A DNA stretch of 64,000 nt from Theobroma cacao (GCF_000208745.1 NC_030852.1:33157379-33221378); one strand, 5' to 3'; positions 23,646 through 37,708 are shown, numbered from the stretch's first letter. Numbers and translations: made by a program. The notes: a model not told the origin generated them from the letters alone.

Positions 23646-25350
23646 CTTGCATGAAAATACTTGAGAACCATCAATCGGTTTAGAGCTAATTTTTAAAATC
23701 TTTTTACCAAACTTTATAATAGCGCTGGCCACGGCAAACGTAGATGTAGGGTTAGAATTTTTACCAATTTCTAATTATTATATTAAGTTGTTGGTTTTTC
23801 CAAATTATTAAATCACTTTACTAAGTCAATGTATTAAATGAATAGTTCCAACTAGGCGTAACCAAACTCATCTACTGAAGCAATCATCTTCTCTGGTGGA
23901 ATAGAAATTATCATTAGAACAAATGTTTGATGTGGAAGATAAATTCTCAAAAATAGCTGCTTGAGCAGGTAAAATCCAATCCAAGTACAGTTTTGATTAT
24001 GTCACACGATTTAATCTTTATTTTTTCCATTTTTACACGCAATGGAATTTTGCTACCAAAATATAAAAGTCATATATAAACGTGTTAGACTGAGCAAAGT
24101 TAGGTGAGGGGGAAAAATCATGATCTGATCGTGCTCAAGGATAACAACAAGGGTAGGATTTGATGACCGTAGCTGGAAAGTTGGCATGGATTTCTTTTCC
24201 AAGTTTCACCACCATCAAAGGGGTGACTAGTTTATTTTATTCAAAGAGTTTTATGCAAAACACTTTTGCAGAGTAGTTTGAAAAGTGATATTTATATATA
24301 GATTAATTGACTTTTTTTATTTGTAAATGAATTTATAATATTATAATCTTTTGTAGTAATAGCCCAAATTAAATCATTTAATTAAGTTTTTAGAGATTAA
24401 ACACTTAGTGTATGATTTAAATTCAATTTAAATCATCACACTCTCAATTTAATTTATAATGCAATATTTGTGTGTAGCCGATTGATTGCTAACATATTAG
24501 CAATAAAATTGAATTATAATTTTATTAATTAATTTAAATAAATCATATTCATTTTAAATTGATTAATTAAATTTCATAAACGAATATTGACATCTAATAA
24601 TGCATTATGGCCCTTAATTGTTAAGAAAGTCAAAAGATTTTTTGACAATCTTTCAGTATATAGTCTATCAATATAATTCATTCCCTTATCATAAATTCCA
24701 AATATGATAAGAATATAGTATAGTATCTACCTTTAATGATCTCCATATTTGTTTTTACAGTTAAATCATTAGCTTTATAGATACTTATGACATTCATTTC
24801 ATAATCTCTAAATCACTTTAGTCAAATATTTAATTAAGCTAATATCAATCAAGAACTATTAAGATATGTCCTCTTGAATTACATGAAGTGATGATTTATA
24901 TCTTGACAACTTATTTGCTTTCATATGCTTCATATTATATCTAAAAACATTTTGATTTGACATCTTTAATAGAATTTGTAAATATGAAATCAAAGTATAG
25001 CACTTCACATGCAAGACAATCTCGTGACACATGATAAGTATTATATAGACACTAAAATGAGATACCGAATACACTTTTCATGTTGAGTCATATGCAATGA
25101 ACTTGCTCTCCAAAGACAATCACCCACATGCTAGTTTTAAATATCTCTATACTGCAACCTATAAGATCAATTGCTTACTTTACAAATAAAGAATCTAACA
25201 TGTGTTGGTTTTTAAGCATTATTAATGTACATGTCTTGTCTCGATAATGCAATGATCAAGTACTTTCACAAACAATGTTTTGATGTCTAAAAATCTTATA
25301 ATTGTATCTCTATACAATTTTCAAATATGGTATATATAGTTCCATGAATT
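20919..25350. other. Gene-poor AT-rich spacer
   Basis: About 4.4 kb of low-complexity A/T-rich sequence without a credible coding frame, RNA gene or defined transposon. It contains a (TA)15 microsatellite (23613-23642). Old decayed repeats are likely. Confidence 0.6.
23613..23642. repeat. (TA)15 microsatellite
   Basis: Perfect TA dinucleotide run of 30 bp. Confidence 0.9.
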
Positions 25351-25919
25351 TGTTGAGTTTTTTGAATTTGCAAAAAAACTCAAAGAAGAATAGAGAAAAT
25401 AAAATTGAATTAAAGAAAGAGAGCTCAAACTTTTCAATTGGAATTGATTTCTCACACTAATTAATTCCACAGTTTTTGGTTTTTATACAAGCATTTGAAA
25501 ACTAAACAATCGAGCTTAGATCTAAACTCAATAAAAGCACGTACTGAAAAAAAGGATTTAAAAACAAATAGCACGAAAACCAACCATGGATCCTTGTGCA
25601 CTACAAGGGTAACATTAACAGAAAAACAAATTTGCTGTTAAGCTAGAAAAAGAAGAAAAGATCAAAACGACGCAAAGCAGACGCGTCTTGCAACCAAAAA
25701 AAAAATGAAACGACACAGACAGCCACCATATAACAACTAACCAAATACAAAGCTTATTTAAATGACCTTCCTAGCTTGCGCTTTATACTAACTAAATTGT
25801 TAAGGTAAAAATGAGACCGTATTGCCTCCAAAGCTAAGTCTTCAATCTTCAAACGGTCATTAACTCCTGCCAAACCATTTCTAAGCCTTTCATCCAGACT
25901 TCAATTACCTTTTTCAACA
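25351..25919 (-). mobile_element. Possible solo LTR
   Basis: Begins TGTTGA and ends TCAACA, the inverted TG...CA ends of an LTR. Read on the - strand it has a TATAAAAACC promoter-like site followed by a pyrimidine-rich leader, as in copia-type LTRs. The flanks GAATT and GGACT match at only 3 of 5 positions, so the boundaries or the identity may be wrong. No internal retroviral domains are nearby. Confidence 0.35.
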
Positions 25920-26723
25920 GGACTTCATCTACATAATCTTGAATAATAATTAAACTATAAATTTATAGATAAAAAATTATTTTTATGTTATTATAAATAA
26001 TAAAATATCATACATAAATGTTTTAAATTATCATTTCCAAATAATGACAAATTGACTAATAGGATTCACACAAAAAAATACGCTGCGGTAAAAACTTTCG
26101 ATTACTATGTCAGATACTATACCAGCGTCTTCCATTTGTATCAAACATGGAAATTTGCAAAGGGCTTCCGCCAGCAGGGAAAAAGTCAGTGTATGTCCTG
26201 GCAACAGTGTCTGGGCAACGACTTCAGAAAATTTTTTGATTATCGAACCTAGCTAGAGTGACATCCATAGGATAATTATGAAGAGATTGGCAAATGAAAT
26301 GATGTACTAATTTATAATTCAGGACCGTACTATGAATAGGATGACAGCTTGTAAAAATGGATTGCGTGCACGGGAATCTTGCTTGGAGCAAAAAATAAAA
26401 CCTGTCCCAGAAAGAGACCAAGAAAAAGGCCCTTTCTTTCCCTGTTTTCAGCACTCTGAGTTTTATCATTTACCCTCCCTGTACGGGATGGGTTGGGCCT
26501 TCAAAACAGGAAATGATTGAGTGTTCATTATAAATTTCGATTTTGGTTTTGATGATTGCCCCTTTAACTAATTCAAGCATGCCAAAACAATTGGTTATCA
26601 AGAGTTTGCGTATGTTCTGTGGTTTTTTAATGCTACCTGACATCAGGTCATTTATGGAATGACTCGATAAGCAATGAGTAGTATTTCCAATTTCCATACT
26701 TGCTGATGCTCTCATGCTCTCAC
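25920..26723. other. Intergenic, no gene recognised
   Basis: Mixed-composition spacer with short frames on both strands and no domain or codon pattern I trust. The 3' flank of the first amine oxidase begins at its right end. Confidence 0.5.
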
Positions 26724-27120
26724 ATTGCTGAATTTCTCTAATTATCTTGAGATGTAGCCGTATAATATTTTTAGCCTGAATAGCCGATTAGATTAGTAAA
26801 GCAGCATCTTATTACTAGTTATTTCTTTATTTACGCAACTTGTCCAAAAAAGATCCCAACCATATGGCATGATAACCCAGCAGTGAAAAATTATTGTGAC
26901 AGTTTCAACCTTTTTTAAACTTATTGGATCCTTTAAACGTGGCCACTGTTAAAAGCCCATCGTAATGATGTTTCTTTAAAGTGATTAAGACAAAGTAAAC
27001 TCTAATTAATCTTGACAAGGAAATAGAACCAGTTCCTGGATAATTACTATTTACACCTCTGACCATTCAGAAACTTAGATTTGCTTTGTAGGTCCTAGAC
27101 CTGGTTCTCAAACTAGCGTT

Positions 27121-29927
27121 TCATGCTGAACCAGCAGGCTTGCAAACAGGTAAATCCTTTTCAAAATTGGGTGGAATCCGAAGAATTGGGTTGCTCTCGA
27201 AGAAATTAACTGGCTTCAAATCAAAGCTTGAGGACACAGTTGGCATAATAGGAAAGTCCTCTTGGCATGGTATGTGATGGAAGCCTAGAGTATACCACAG
27301 CACAATATCCTTGTTCTCAATTGATCGGTCCCTGCAAAAATCAATCACATTGGAAATGGAAATGGACATTAGCTACGGAATAATCAATTTGAACAGGGAA
27401 AATAGATGTTAACCAAAATCAACACTCTTCGTTTTTTACCTATCAGACCAAACTGCAAGAGTGTCTTCACCCTGGCTCTGGTAAACAAATAATCCACCTG
27501 CCCATTGCTCGCTTTTGTTATATGGAGTGACCCATATCTGGTTATTTGTGAATGCACCTCTTCTCTGTGGTGGATCTTCATGATCCAGCAAGCTAGCGGC
27601 GGTACCGCCAGGAACTACCTTATATCCAACCGGGTTCCCAACCCTTGTCTTCTTAGTTGGATTGATCACATGGAACTCAGATGGGTCATATAGTTTAAGC
27701 TGAACTTGTGCATCTTTCTCTGTTTTAGCCACATTTCTGACAGCTTTCAAATAGCTTTTTCTTGGTGACTCTCCTGGAGAGGTATCTTGCTTCTTGATAT
27801 TTACTTTAACAAAGGAATTATCGGAGCCATCTATGTCCATATCCAAGTAGAATGTGATGTAATGATCATGGATAACGCCAATAACGTTTTCAGACAAAAG
27901 CGTGCCAAAGAGATGTTCTTGCCCTTCCACTTGTTTCATGTTTTCATAGGTGGTACCTTTCACCATCAGAATGCCGCTAAGTCCAACCTGTTGTCATCAG
28001 TAATTTTGAAATTAGAACAGCGTAATATGCTAGCCAGGAAACTCCAAACAAACGCCAAATTTCAATGAGATATATCTTCATCAGACATACTCAAGCCACA
28101 GTTGACTAAAAATATCAATGATTTTTCTTCCTCAAAAGATGTGGACAAAGAAGATAACGATTGATGACCCCGATGCGCTACGTTGAAAAAGAAGCTTTTG
28201 AGAACGAAGAGTTCACTGACCTTAATCCTGATTAGCCCGTCTGTTTGGAACTCCCAATCAAGAATATAGTCATAGTTAGCCACTGATGCAGCCATTCTGA
28301 CCACTAACGTCACCTTTGGCCTCACTTCCTTAATCTGCCAAAATAAAGTAGAGCAGATGGGTGAATTGCAATATTACCAACACCGTAACAGGCTCAACAC
28401 GGCTAATAGTACTAGAGGGATAGGATACATGTTTTGCTTTTATACGAACAAACAAAAAACATTCAAGATTTTGAACAATGAATAAACCATCAATAGGCAA
28501 AATTTTCAACACATGGACAATATCTAAGACTGTTAGTAGTATTAAAAAAATCTAAGCACCCCATGCAACAATCAGTAGGACTCCAATATTCTTACCTCCA
28601 TACCCGTGATTGGACTCTCCGAATGCCGCCACCCTATATCACCGGTGTAGCTCTCAAACACGCAGATCATGTTTGATCGGACATAAGGTACACCATCACC
28701 GGCGGCAAACACACCATCCATATAATATGCATTTCTTGGACAATCATTAAGGGGGTCAAGTGGCATAGCCTGCAACCCGAACCCGTATTCACCCGCATCC
28801 ATATAAGTCTTAAAATACCATGCATCGGTGGGGTCCATGTAAGGCACAAACAATTCAGACGTAAACCCTTTGTACATCACATCCCTCATCACCCCACTAT
28901 CCGGGTCCCAGACCTTAGCTCCGGAAACCACCACACCAGCTCTGGGGTCGGCTTTTAAATGGAATTCCCAATTTGCCCATTTCACCAAATGTTCATCTTC
29001 AATGACAAAACTCGGACCCTTCGGCTGTTCAATGGATATGGGGTTTATCAAGTTGAGTTCCTGCTGCATCTTCTGCTCCGAGTAACGATAATCCGTGTTC
29101 GTGGCTTTTGGAACCGGGATGGCCCGACCCGTATCCGATATCTCCACCACTTCTTTTGTGTCCAAATCGAGTAAAACAGTTAACCCTTCGATTGGTCTCA
29201 TGTAAAAGTTTGCAGTGTCTTTCATGGAGTAGCACTGTACCTTAATTAACCTCCTGTTCTCCTCGTTTTCCCCGAACCACCCCAACGAAATCGGCAGGCA
29301 CGCCACGTCATCAAGATTAACACCTCGTTCGATGATCGTACGGTTGAACTTGGGGTTCGAAAGTGGAGCCCAGGTAGCGGATGTCATGTCCTCCATCGTC
29401 ATCATCGGGTAACCGGTCGGAGGAGCCGTGTTGAGAACGTTGACTTCGTTGGTTTCCAAGTTGACCGTCAGCACGTGTGACTCGCCATTGGCACGTGCGA
29501 TGACGGAGGCTATTCTTGGGAAGAGCGGTTGGCCTTTTGTCCATTGCAAGACGAGGTCTTTGTCTGGTTCTTCTAAGACGACGGAATGGAGCGCGTAGTT
29601 TTTGGAGGATTTGAAGAGCGGGTGGGAAGAAAGGATGGTGCGGACCTTATTGAATTCTTGGATGGTGAGAGGGTCGAGGGGGTGGCGAGGGACGGCTGAG
29701 TCATGGAGACGCTTGGTGGTGGCGGTGGCTCGTGGGATTTTGGTGATTGAGGGTTGTTTGGACTGAAATCGGTTCTTGGAGGTACACCAGGGGGAGTTAC
29801 TGGCGCAGTCGAGGAGGGTGGTGACGTCGGGTGGTGGCGGATAAGGAAGGTGAGTCCAGGTGAAGAGGAGGAGGAAAGCTATGGCGAAGAAGAAAAAGAG
29901 GAAACGAAAGAATGGCTTTGATTCCAT
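27121..29927 (-). CDS. Copper amine oxidase (primary amine oxidase)
   Basis: Oxidatively deaminates primary amines such as putrescine to aldehyde, H2O2 and ammonia. Four exons on the - strand: 28596-29927, 28221-28334, 27440-27987 and 27121-27331, giving 734 residues, normal for plants. The N-terminus has a hydrophobic stretch at about 6-24 (signal peptide or anchor), so the enzyme is probably secreted. The substrate-side Asp377 lies in YMDAGE. The topaquinone precursor is Tyr465 in NYDY. Copper ligands are His522 and His524 (HDH) and His684 (FHHIP). All catalytic positions are present and every junction is in phase. Unlike the next gene it has no intron between NNQ and IWVTP. Its 3' part has been copied to 11.8-13.1 kb. 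Confidence 0.95.
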
Positions 29928-30003
29928 GGTTGTGTCTTTTGTAACTGAAGGAGCGAAGAGTGTGGAGATAGCTGATAAGCCTGCTGGGCAAGAAGTTTAC
30001 AAA

Positions 30004-30013
30004 TTATATATAG
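30004..30013 (-). promoter_or_regulatory. Candidate TATA box of the first amine oxidase
   Basis: A TATATATA run on the - strand about 80 bp before the start codon at 29927. Position and consensus only. Confidence 0.45.
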
Positions 30014-31425
30014 AAACAAGAACTGCTTAAGTGACAAGTTGGCAATACGGTGCACCAACCGATGCATGTGGCTATACCTTTTTGGAGTTTTGAATATTTT
30101 TGTGCGTCGGAAATGAAAATTACTCTCTTTCTTTTCTCACCAATGCTGTAGTGGTTAGACCCATTTCAATTTGGGACATAATTTCCCTGCGTTTATTACT
30201 TTATTTGATTCTTTTTTCCTAGATTGGCAACTGAAATTTGGTTTAGATCTTTTGGCCTATTAATAAAATAACCAAATTACTATGTCAAGGATGATTTTCA
30301 GATTGTTGTCTTGCTTCATTGGTTATTATATAGGAAACAAATCCCTTTTTTGGTGAAAAATTTAGGAGCACGATTAAGATCAGTATATAATGATAAATAA
30401 CAGGTAGTGGCCAATATCAACACTTGATTCTCATTTTCCTTGAACAGCACCTTTATACATGATTACTACTTTGCTCATTACTAAAAAGATAGCAGAGTTG
30501 GTGAGGACTTCATTTCATTCTACTCATATCATGTTGATAATTATTACAATCATCTTGGCTGAGTTCTCATTTTATTCTTCAAAATAACACTCTGTTAATT
30601 ACTCTGATTTTGTAAAGTTTAATTCAGTACACAGAAGTTGGGACTTCGAACATTTTTGTAGAGATTAAAGTTTAACAATCAGTATTAAGTTATTGCCACT
30701 TTACTATCACTAATTAATTTACTAATTACTACTAGAATCTTGTTATGACATTGGTAATTAATTATTGCTAGATCTGAATTACAGGAATCTGACTGCCTTC
30801 AAAAATCAAGAGACTGGTACAGATTAATTGCAAGTGGGATCCTTGTTCAGACTCTTACGTGCAATTACGTGCCAATAAGCCCATGAGAAGTGGCAGATGC
30901 AGAGTCTTATATCAATGCTGACAAAAAAATGCCTAGAAGCACTTGCTAAAAAATTTTTTTAAAAAAAAGCCCAAAATGCAATTTGTAAACTAATATTCTC
31001 TACTACTTTTCTTTTGTTGTTTTAATGACAACTTGGTTTGTTTTAAGAAACTTTTTTTAACTTATAAAAGTACGGAAAGAACACTACCTCTCTGATATAT
31101 ATTAGTATTATTATTTTATTATGGCAGCCCGGTTTTGAAGATATAACATACATTTGATTTTGATACTATAATGTTATCTTTATTTGTTGGATAATGTAAA
31201 GCAAGTACGTATATACCTTTTTATTCTTAGTTAAGGTCCGTTTTGTGGGTCACTCGGGTAAGTGAAAGTTGCTTGGAAACCGTCCGAGTTAACTTCAAGT
31301 AGGAGGGTAAGTCAAGATGTCACTTCCAAGTCGTAACATCAATTAGATATAGCGATCAATTACAAGTGTATTAGCCTGCGGGATTCTCTGGGATGATATG
31401 GTATTGAGGGAAAGGCAATCAAGAT
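30014..31425. other. Spacer between the amine oxidase genes
   Basis: About 1.4 kb holding the promoter of the proximal gene and the 3' flank of the distal one. No other feature seen. Confidence 0.6.
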
Positions 31426-34395
31426 TCAAGAGAAAGCACCTGGCCGGCAGACAATTAAGTCTTTCTCAAAGGCTGGGGCAGCTCGAAGAATTGGATTGCT
31501 TTCGAAGAAATTGACAGGCTTGAGCTCAAAGCCTGATGTCACTGTTGGCATTACAGGGAAATCTTCTTGGCATGGAATGTGATGGAATCCCATGGTGTAC
31601 CATAACACAATATCCTTACTTTCAATAGGACGATTCCTGTTTTCGAAGATAACAAAGCATAAAATCAATGGTAGAACCGATGCAGTAAAAGATTTTGTTA
31701 ATTTTTCGAGTTTTATACCTTTCAGACCACACAGCAAGAGTGTCCTCTCCCCTGCTCTGATACACTAGAAGCCCACCAGCCCATTGTTCACTCTTATTGA
31801 AGGGGGTCACCCATATCTGTTGAGTGAAATAGCATAAAAAATTGCAGAAGTTTGAATTAAATCTTCCAATCCATGATTAATTAAATCACCAAATCAGTAC
31901 TTTAAGGCCTCAAAAAGATACAGGTAGCACGGGGCAGAAATATATTTACCTGGTTGTTCGTGAACGCACTTCTGAGTTGTGGAGGATCGTCACCATCAAG
32001 CAAACTAGCTGCAGTTCCTCCAGGAACAAGTTTGTATCCGGTTGGATTTCCCAGCCTAGACCTCCTGGAAGGATTGATCATGTGAAATTCTGATGGATCA
32101 TACAACTTAAGCTTAATTTGTGCATCTTTTTCTGTCTTCGCTGTTTTTCTCTCAACTTTCAAGTAGCTCTTCCTAGGGGATTTTCCGGGTAAACTCTCTT
32201 CCTTCACGAGATTAACATTCACAAACGAATTATTAGGCCCATCAATATCCATGTCCAGGTGGAAGGTAATGAAGTGATCGTGAACTACTCCAATAACATT
32301 CTCCGAAATAAGAGGACCGGACATGTCACCTTGATTAGGCACCTGATATACATTCTGATGAGGACTTCCTTTCACCATCAGCATTCCCGAGAGTCCAACC
32401 TGTTATTATAAATTAAATCATATGACTTAAATCAGTAACTTTAGAATCCGTCGACTAGAATTCCAACACTATTACTCAGGGAGGAGTAGAATAAAAGTAG
32501 CATAAAAGAATGACCTTAATCCTTATCAGACCATCTGTTTGAAACTCCCAATCGAAGATGTAATCGTAATTTCCCACTGATGCTGCCATACGAGCGACAA
32601 GGGTTACTTTTGGTCTCGCCTCCCTAATCTAGTTCAAAGACAGATTAAGGAAATTAACTTATGTAAGTGCAATAATTGAACGAGATGCAAATGAAGATAA
32701 GTAGCGAGTAAAAATGACTTAAATGAAGACCTAATACGTACAAGAAGCCAAGTGCTATTTGTTTTCGTTCTATAAGCAAAATAAAATGAAAAATACAGAC
32801 TGAAGAATGACAGCGATTCCTTGTACTTTTATCTTTCTTTTGAATTTCCTAAGAGATTGATGCCAAATGGTAGGCAGAGTATGTACTGTCATCGGAGTAA
32901 TTTTTGCACTTATGAAAGCTACCTGAGGAGACAAGAAAACAAAACAGTGACACCATATAATACTAATTTTCATTTTAATAGCGGCTAAGGTAAGAGAAAT
33001 AAAATAGATATACAGAACCACCCATCTTTAAATCTATTATTATTCTTTTTGTTATTGCCATTGTTGCTATTGTTGAAGTCACATACCTGAAAACCGAAAA
33101 CTTGGGTTTCAGAATGCCGCCAACTGATGTCGCCGGCATGCCTCTCAAAGAGGCATATCATGCTCGGCTGAACAAATGGCATGCCGTCCGAGGCCGCAAA
33201 AACCCCATCCATGTAGTAAGAGTACCTCGGACAATCGTTTAGTGGCACGAGTGAAAGGGCTGTTGTCCCTAACCCAAACTCCCTAGCGTCCATATACGAC
33301 TTAAAATACCAAGACTCGTCAAGGTCCATGTACGGCACGAACAATTCTGAAGAGAACCCTTTGTACATCACATTCCTGAGCTCACCCGTCTCCGAGTCCC
33401 GCACCATGGCTGGCGAAATCACCAAACCAGCTCGTTGGTCAGCCTTGAGGTGGAACACCCAGTTGGCCCACTTAACCGGATGCCCATCTTCAATTCTAAA
33501 GCTTGGCCCTTTGGGCTGTTCTATGGAAATTGGGTTTAGTGGCTCCATTTCTGGTAGCTTCTCTTGAGCCGCATACCGGTAATCAGTGTCGGTACTTTTC
33601 GGAACAGGGATACGTCGGCCTGCATCATATATTTTCACCACCTCCATTTTGTCCAGGTCCACTGTCACCGTGAGCCCTTCAATGGGCCTCATGTAGAAGT
33701 TGGACGTGCCTTCACCAGAGTAGCACTGGACCCTTATGACCCTTTTGCCATCTTCTTTAGGCCCAAACCAGCCGGCTGAAGGCGTCAAGCACACCAAATT
33801 CGATAAAGAGATCCCTCGGGCGGTCATGGATTTGTTAAATTCTGCACTAGAAAACGGCACTTTGGACGCACCCAAAATATCGTTCATGGATAGCATAGGA
33901 TACCCTGAGGTTGGATTTGATGGCATGGCTAGTGACACGGCTAGAATCCAAGTCCACTGAAAGCACGTGGGATTGGCCATTTAACAGAGCCAGAACAGCT
34001 GCTTTTCTTGGTGGAAGTGGGTCACCTTTTCTCCACCCGATAACCTGCAGCTTATCTGGTTCATCAAGCAGTAAGGTGTTAATAGTAGGGAAGGTAGATG
34101 AAAAGGGCTCATAGGACGAGAGGATGGTCCGGACCCTGTTGATTTCCTGTATAGTAAGAGGGTCTAGTGGGTGTCGAGGGCTCTCGGCTGAGTGGTCTGT
34201 CGATTCTTGAACTTGGGTATGTAACGCTGAACCCGCCTTGGAGTTGGAGAAAATTCGGTTCTTAGAGGTGCACCATGGGGCATGCAGAGAGCAATCAGGC
34301 AGTTCTGGTTTGCGTGGAGGGTACCAAGAACGCACCAGAAAGAATAAGATTAAGCATGAAATGAGACAGAGATGAAGCCATGGGGTTTTCTCCAT
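31426..34395 (-). pseudogene. Copper amine oxidase, frameshifted in exon 1
   Basis: Five exons on the - strand: 33087-34395, 32515-32628, 31950-32399, 31719-31816 and 31426-31636. Exon 1 is 1309 nt, one more than a multiple of three. The frame breaks at about 33927-33928: SVDLDSSRVTS is in one frame, and MPSNPTSGYPM continues in the next. Removing one base from the GG there makes the spacing equal to the intact neighbour (18 residues between SHVL and GYPM). Downstream all catalytic features remain: YMDARE, NYDY, HDH and FHHIP. As read, translation stops at 33847. Because everything else is intact, this is a recent lesion or a base-calling error; if the latter, the gene encodes about 726 residues. 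Confidence 0.8.
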
Positions 34396-34464
34396 TATCT
34401 CCCTTCCGAGAAGTGAGTATGAGAGAGAGCTTATGGGTTTCGAGTATTGACAATTGAGCTTTCC

Positions 34465-34480
34465 AAGGGCGTATATATTT
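34465..34480 (-). promoter_or_regulatory. Candidate TATA box of the second amine oxidase
   Basis: The ATAAATATATA stretch on the - strand about 75-85 bp before the start at 34395 is the best core-promoter match. Confidence 0.4.
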
Positions 34481-37400
34481 ATGTCCATCCAACAGAACAA
34501 GCCGCCTGATATTTTCCGTCTTGTCTTTGCTATGATGTGAAGTTGAGGTTGGACATATTATATGTATAGCTGTTCTGTTACGCTGTATGCCATGAGTCTC
34601 ATCACCCCGGACATTAAAACTTTGACAGTGATTGATGGCTAAGGTGAATTAAGTTAATGCAAGTGGGGAAACCCATGAATCTCGTTTTCTCAACTTACTG
34701 TAAATATAATCATTTTTCATTAAAGTTTGTACGTTGGTTGATTGAATTATATCGACATTATCGTTAGGGGATACCCTTTTGTTTAGAATATATATGTAAG
34801 TGTATCTCTCGTTAACTTTTCTTTTAACGGGGCAGGCTTTTGTTTAGAATACTTAACATTTTGGATACAAGAAATTGCATAAAAGATTGCCTGTTCTAAT
34901 CTTTATGGTGCTATCTTTTTCTATATTAAGGTTTTTCTGCATGCATTTTTGTACTCTTCTTTTCTTTTTTACTAAATATGTGCATTCTTAACTAATCTGT
35001 TGCTAATATTTAATTTTTAAATTGGGTATACTCTTTACGCAAATTTATACATCAAAGAACATGAAAGTAATTAATAATAATTTTATAAGTATATATTTTC
35101 TTTTGAGTAGTGCCTAATGAAAAGTTTAGCATTTTCTCTTGAATAAATACATATAGTTTAGGCCAACTTCAGCCCATCGAAGAAGCCTTAAGAATTTACA
35201 ACTTAGCACTATATGTTGAGCTCTTATAATTAATTTTTTTGTTAACTTTTAATTAAATTAAAAAATAGTGTTAAAATTGTACTCATTCAAAAATTAATGA
35301 TCAATTTGATTTATTATCTTGAATAGAATCATAAAAATGAATCATATTCCAAATAACTTGTGTTGGAGTGAATATGGGTCGTGGGAGGAGTAAATTTATG
35401 CATGGATTTCAGCAAGTGGTCGCACGTATTCATTTACTGGCCTGACCATTGATCATGATCTGCTTCATTTACTGTGCAACTTCACTGTATTATTAATTTC
35501 CAGACTTTAAATTTCGTGCACATATTACATATTTTATGATCTTGATGGAGCAGTTGAATCTAGCTGCTTGTCTGCTCACACCAGCTTTGTGAGTGAGCAT
35601 GGAAAGGTAGGTATCTGATGTAAATTGCTAAGCGTTCATCATTTGGTCCAATCAAATGTAGCTTTCGACACTTGAAGCAATTGCACTTCCCATTTTTCCT
35701 TTGAATTTTGAATGATACAATTCATGTTTTAACAGTTGAAGATTTCTCTGACAAAAATAGCATCTGAATGAGTCTACTTGTTTACTTGAATTCAGAAATT
35801 AAAATGATGGTGTGGTAGCATTTCTGCTAACAAAATCAAACTAAGAAAGATAAATGATAGGCAATGAAGCTATAATTCAGCCTCCATATGGAAATTCCAG
35901 ACACACTCTTCAACCAACTTAATTACGACAAGAAAAAGAAAAAGGGAATGAGCAATGTTGTGCAGACAAGGAAAGGCTAAAACCTAATAAACAAATACAT
36001 ACAACCCTTTATGTTTCTTCAACTGTAATACTCATGATGAGGCTTGAATGAGTTTGGTGGTTCTCTGTGATTAACAACTCTCAAATTTGAGACATCCTAA
36101 CTTAAATTAGAAAACAAGATACCTTATTAGCTTCATTGGGGAAAGCCTTGCCTTCTGTCCAAGTTTCCATTTTACTTTTCAACTGAAATGCGTCAGTTTC
36201 CAATCTCCATCTTCTTAACCTTATTCTTTGCGTCATTTGTTCAAAGCCACCCAGGTGAAAGTGAAACAATTTGTCCGATACAACTCAACCCAAATCCGCC
36301 AGAACCGGGATAACAATTTGATCCGAAATAACATGTGCTGAAAAGGAAAGTTGTATCAGGTTTAGATGATCATTTATAAAGCTGTACAATGCCAACCGAA
36401 ATTCTTGAATAGCCAGAGCTGTACAGGCTATAACGTAGTATCACTCTTCCCCAGGAAATCAAATTCTGCAGCGACTCATCGTCACTCCTTTGTAGGTAAA
36501 ACTACCGATCAAGGTGCCTACTCCCTAGTCCCTACTCCAGGAAGTAGGCAGCCCTATTAAAAACATGTCCAAAAATGAATTTTTTTTTCCTTCTTGTTTT
36601 CCAATTTCCAAATCTGAGACTCATTGCCTCTTAATAGATTTTTCTCCCTTAGTCAGGACTCAGGATTTAGTATAAAATATTGGTAATATAAATTCTTAGA
36701 TGATCCAAGATTATTGATACCACCACGTTCATCATTACAGATTTACAATTCATAATCATTTTATGAATTTGTCTAAACTACACATTATTTTTGGTTTTTC
36801 AAGACAGACTCGTCTATTAATTTAATTTAAAAAATAATATACTAAACGAATCGTGTTAATTGTTAACAGCAAGATTACAAAGTTGCATATTCATTGAACA
36901 ACATTTAATACATGGGATTTGATTTTGATTGCGTGGAAGAAAAAGAAACAGAAAGGTAAAAATTCTTGAAAAGGCTAACTCATTGGAGAGAGAGAATACT
37001 TACGCTTACAATATAATTAGGATTAACACTTGTTAGGCATATAGAGACAAAATCTTGAAAGTTATTTTTTTTTCAACTAAGAGATAAGTAATTTTTTTTT
37101 AACTTAAAAGGGAATATTTAATTTTATTTTTGTTAAAAAAAAACAATTTTGATCCTTATTTATTATAATGCCACCTATAACAATTTTTTAAAATATTAAA
37201 TTTTAAAATTTAAAATTTTCAAATCTGAATTTTTAAAATTTAATTTTACATAATATCACGAAAAAATTACAATTAAAATTATTTAATTTGATCTAAAATA
37301 TTACAAAGTAGAGATTTAAATTTAAAAATGATGAGAATCCTTCAAAAAAATTAAAATTCAACCTGTCCACTAATCCATTCCAAGCCCAAAAAGTAAAAAC

Positions 37401-37708
37401 CCACCGCCTCTCCATCGTTTCTCTCTCCTTTTTATGGTAATTTCCCTCTTAAAACTTTACAAAAATTCCCAGACTTACCCTTTCCCACCATCTTCACTGC
37501 CACCAACCAAACCCTTATAAACCCCCCCCAAATTCCCCCCTTTGAAAATGACCACCAGCCGACCACCTTCCCCTAGAACCTCCCCTTCCCCCTTCCTCCT
37601 CCACCGCTAACGCCACCGTAACATTGCCATTTGCATCCCCAAATCAGAGTCCTAATCCTAAAAATCCCATCTTCGTTACTCTCTAAAAAAAAAAAAAAGA
37701 AAGGACAA
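34481..37708. other. Intergenic between amine oxidases and the epimerase
   Basis: About 3.2 kb of AT-rich spacer with no credible gene. The last ~300 bp (37400-37708) are C-rich and then carry an A-run (37686-37699), probably the promoter and leader of the epimerase. Confidence 0.6.

Noticed and set aside
20919..25350. Hidden gene or RNA gene in the long AT-rich spacer
   Set aside because: No long frame, no tRNA-like boxes and no structured conserved element could be seen.
1..34395. P450s plus amine oxidases as a biosynthetic gene cluster
   Set aside because: The adjacency seems to be old conserved gene order, and no scaffold-forming enzyme such as a terpene synthase is present.
36515..36550. 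Hairpin TGCCTACT ... AGTAGGCA, possible small RNA precursor
   Set aside because: Only an 8-bp stem with a 20-nt loop, too short for a plant miRNA precursor.
37631..37708. N-terminal extension of the epimerase to 37631
   Set aside because: The extra 26 residues include a poly-Lys run from an A-tract and are absent from the family; the start at 37709 matches the known N-terminus.
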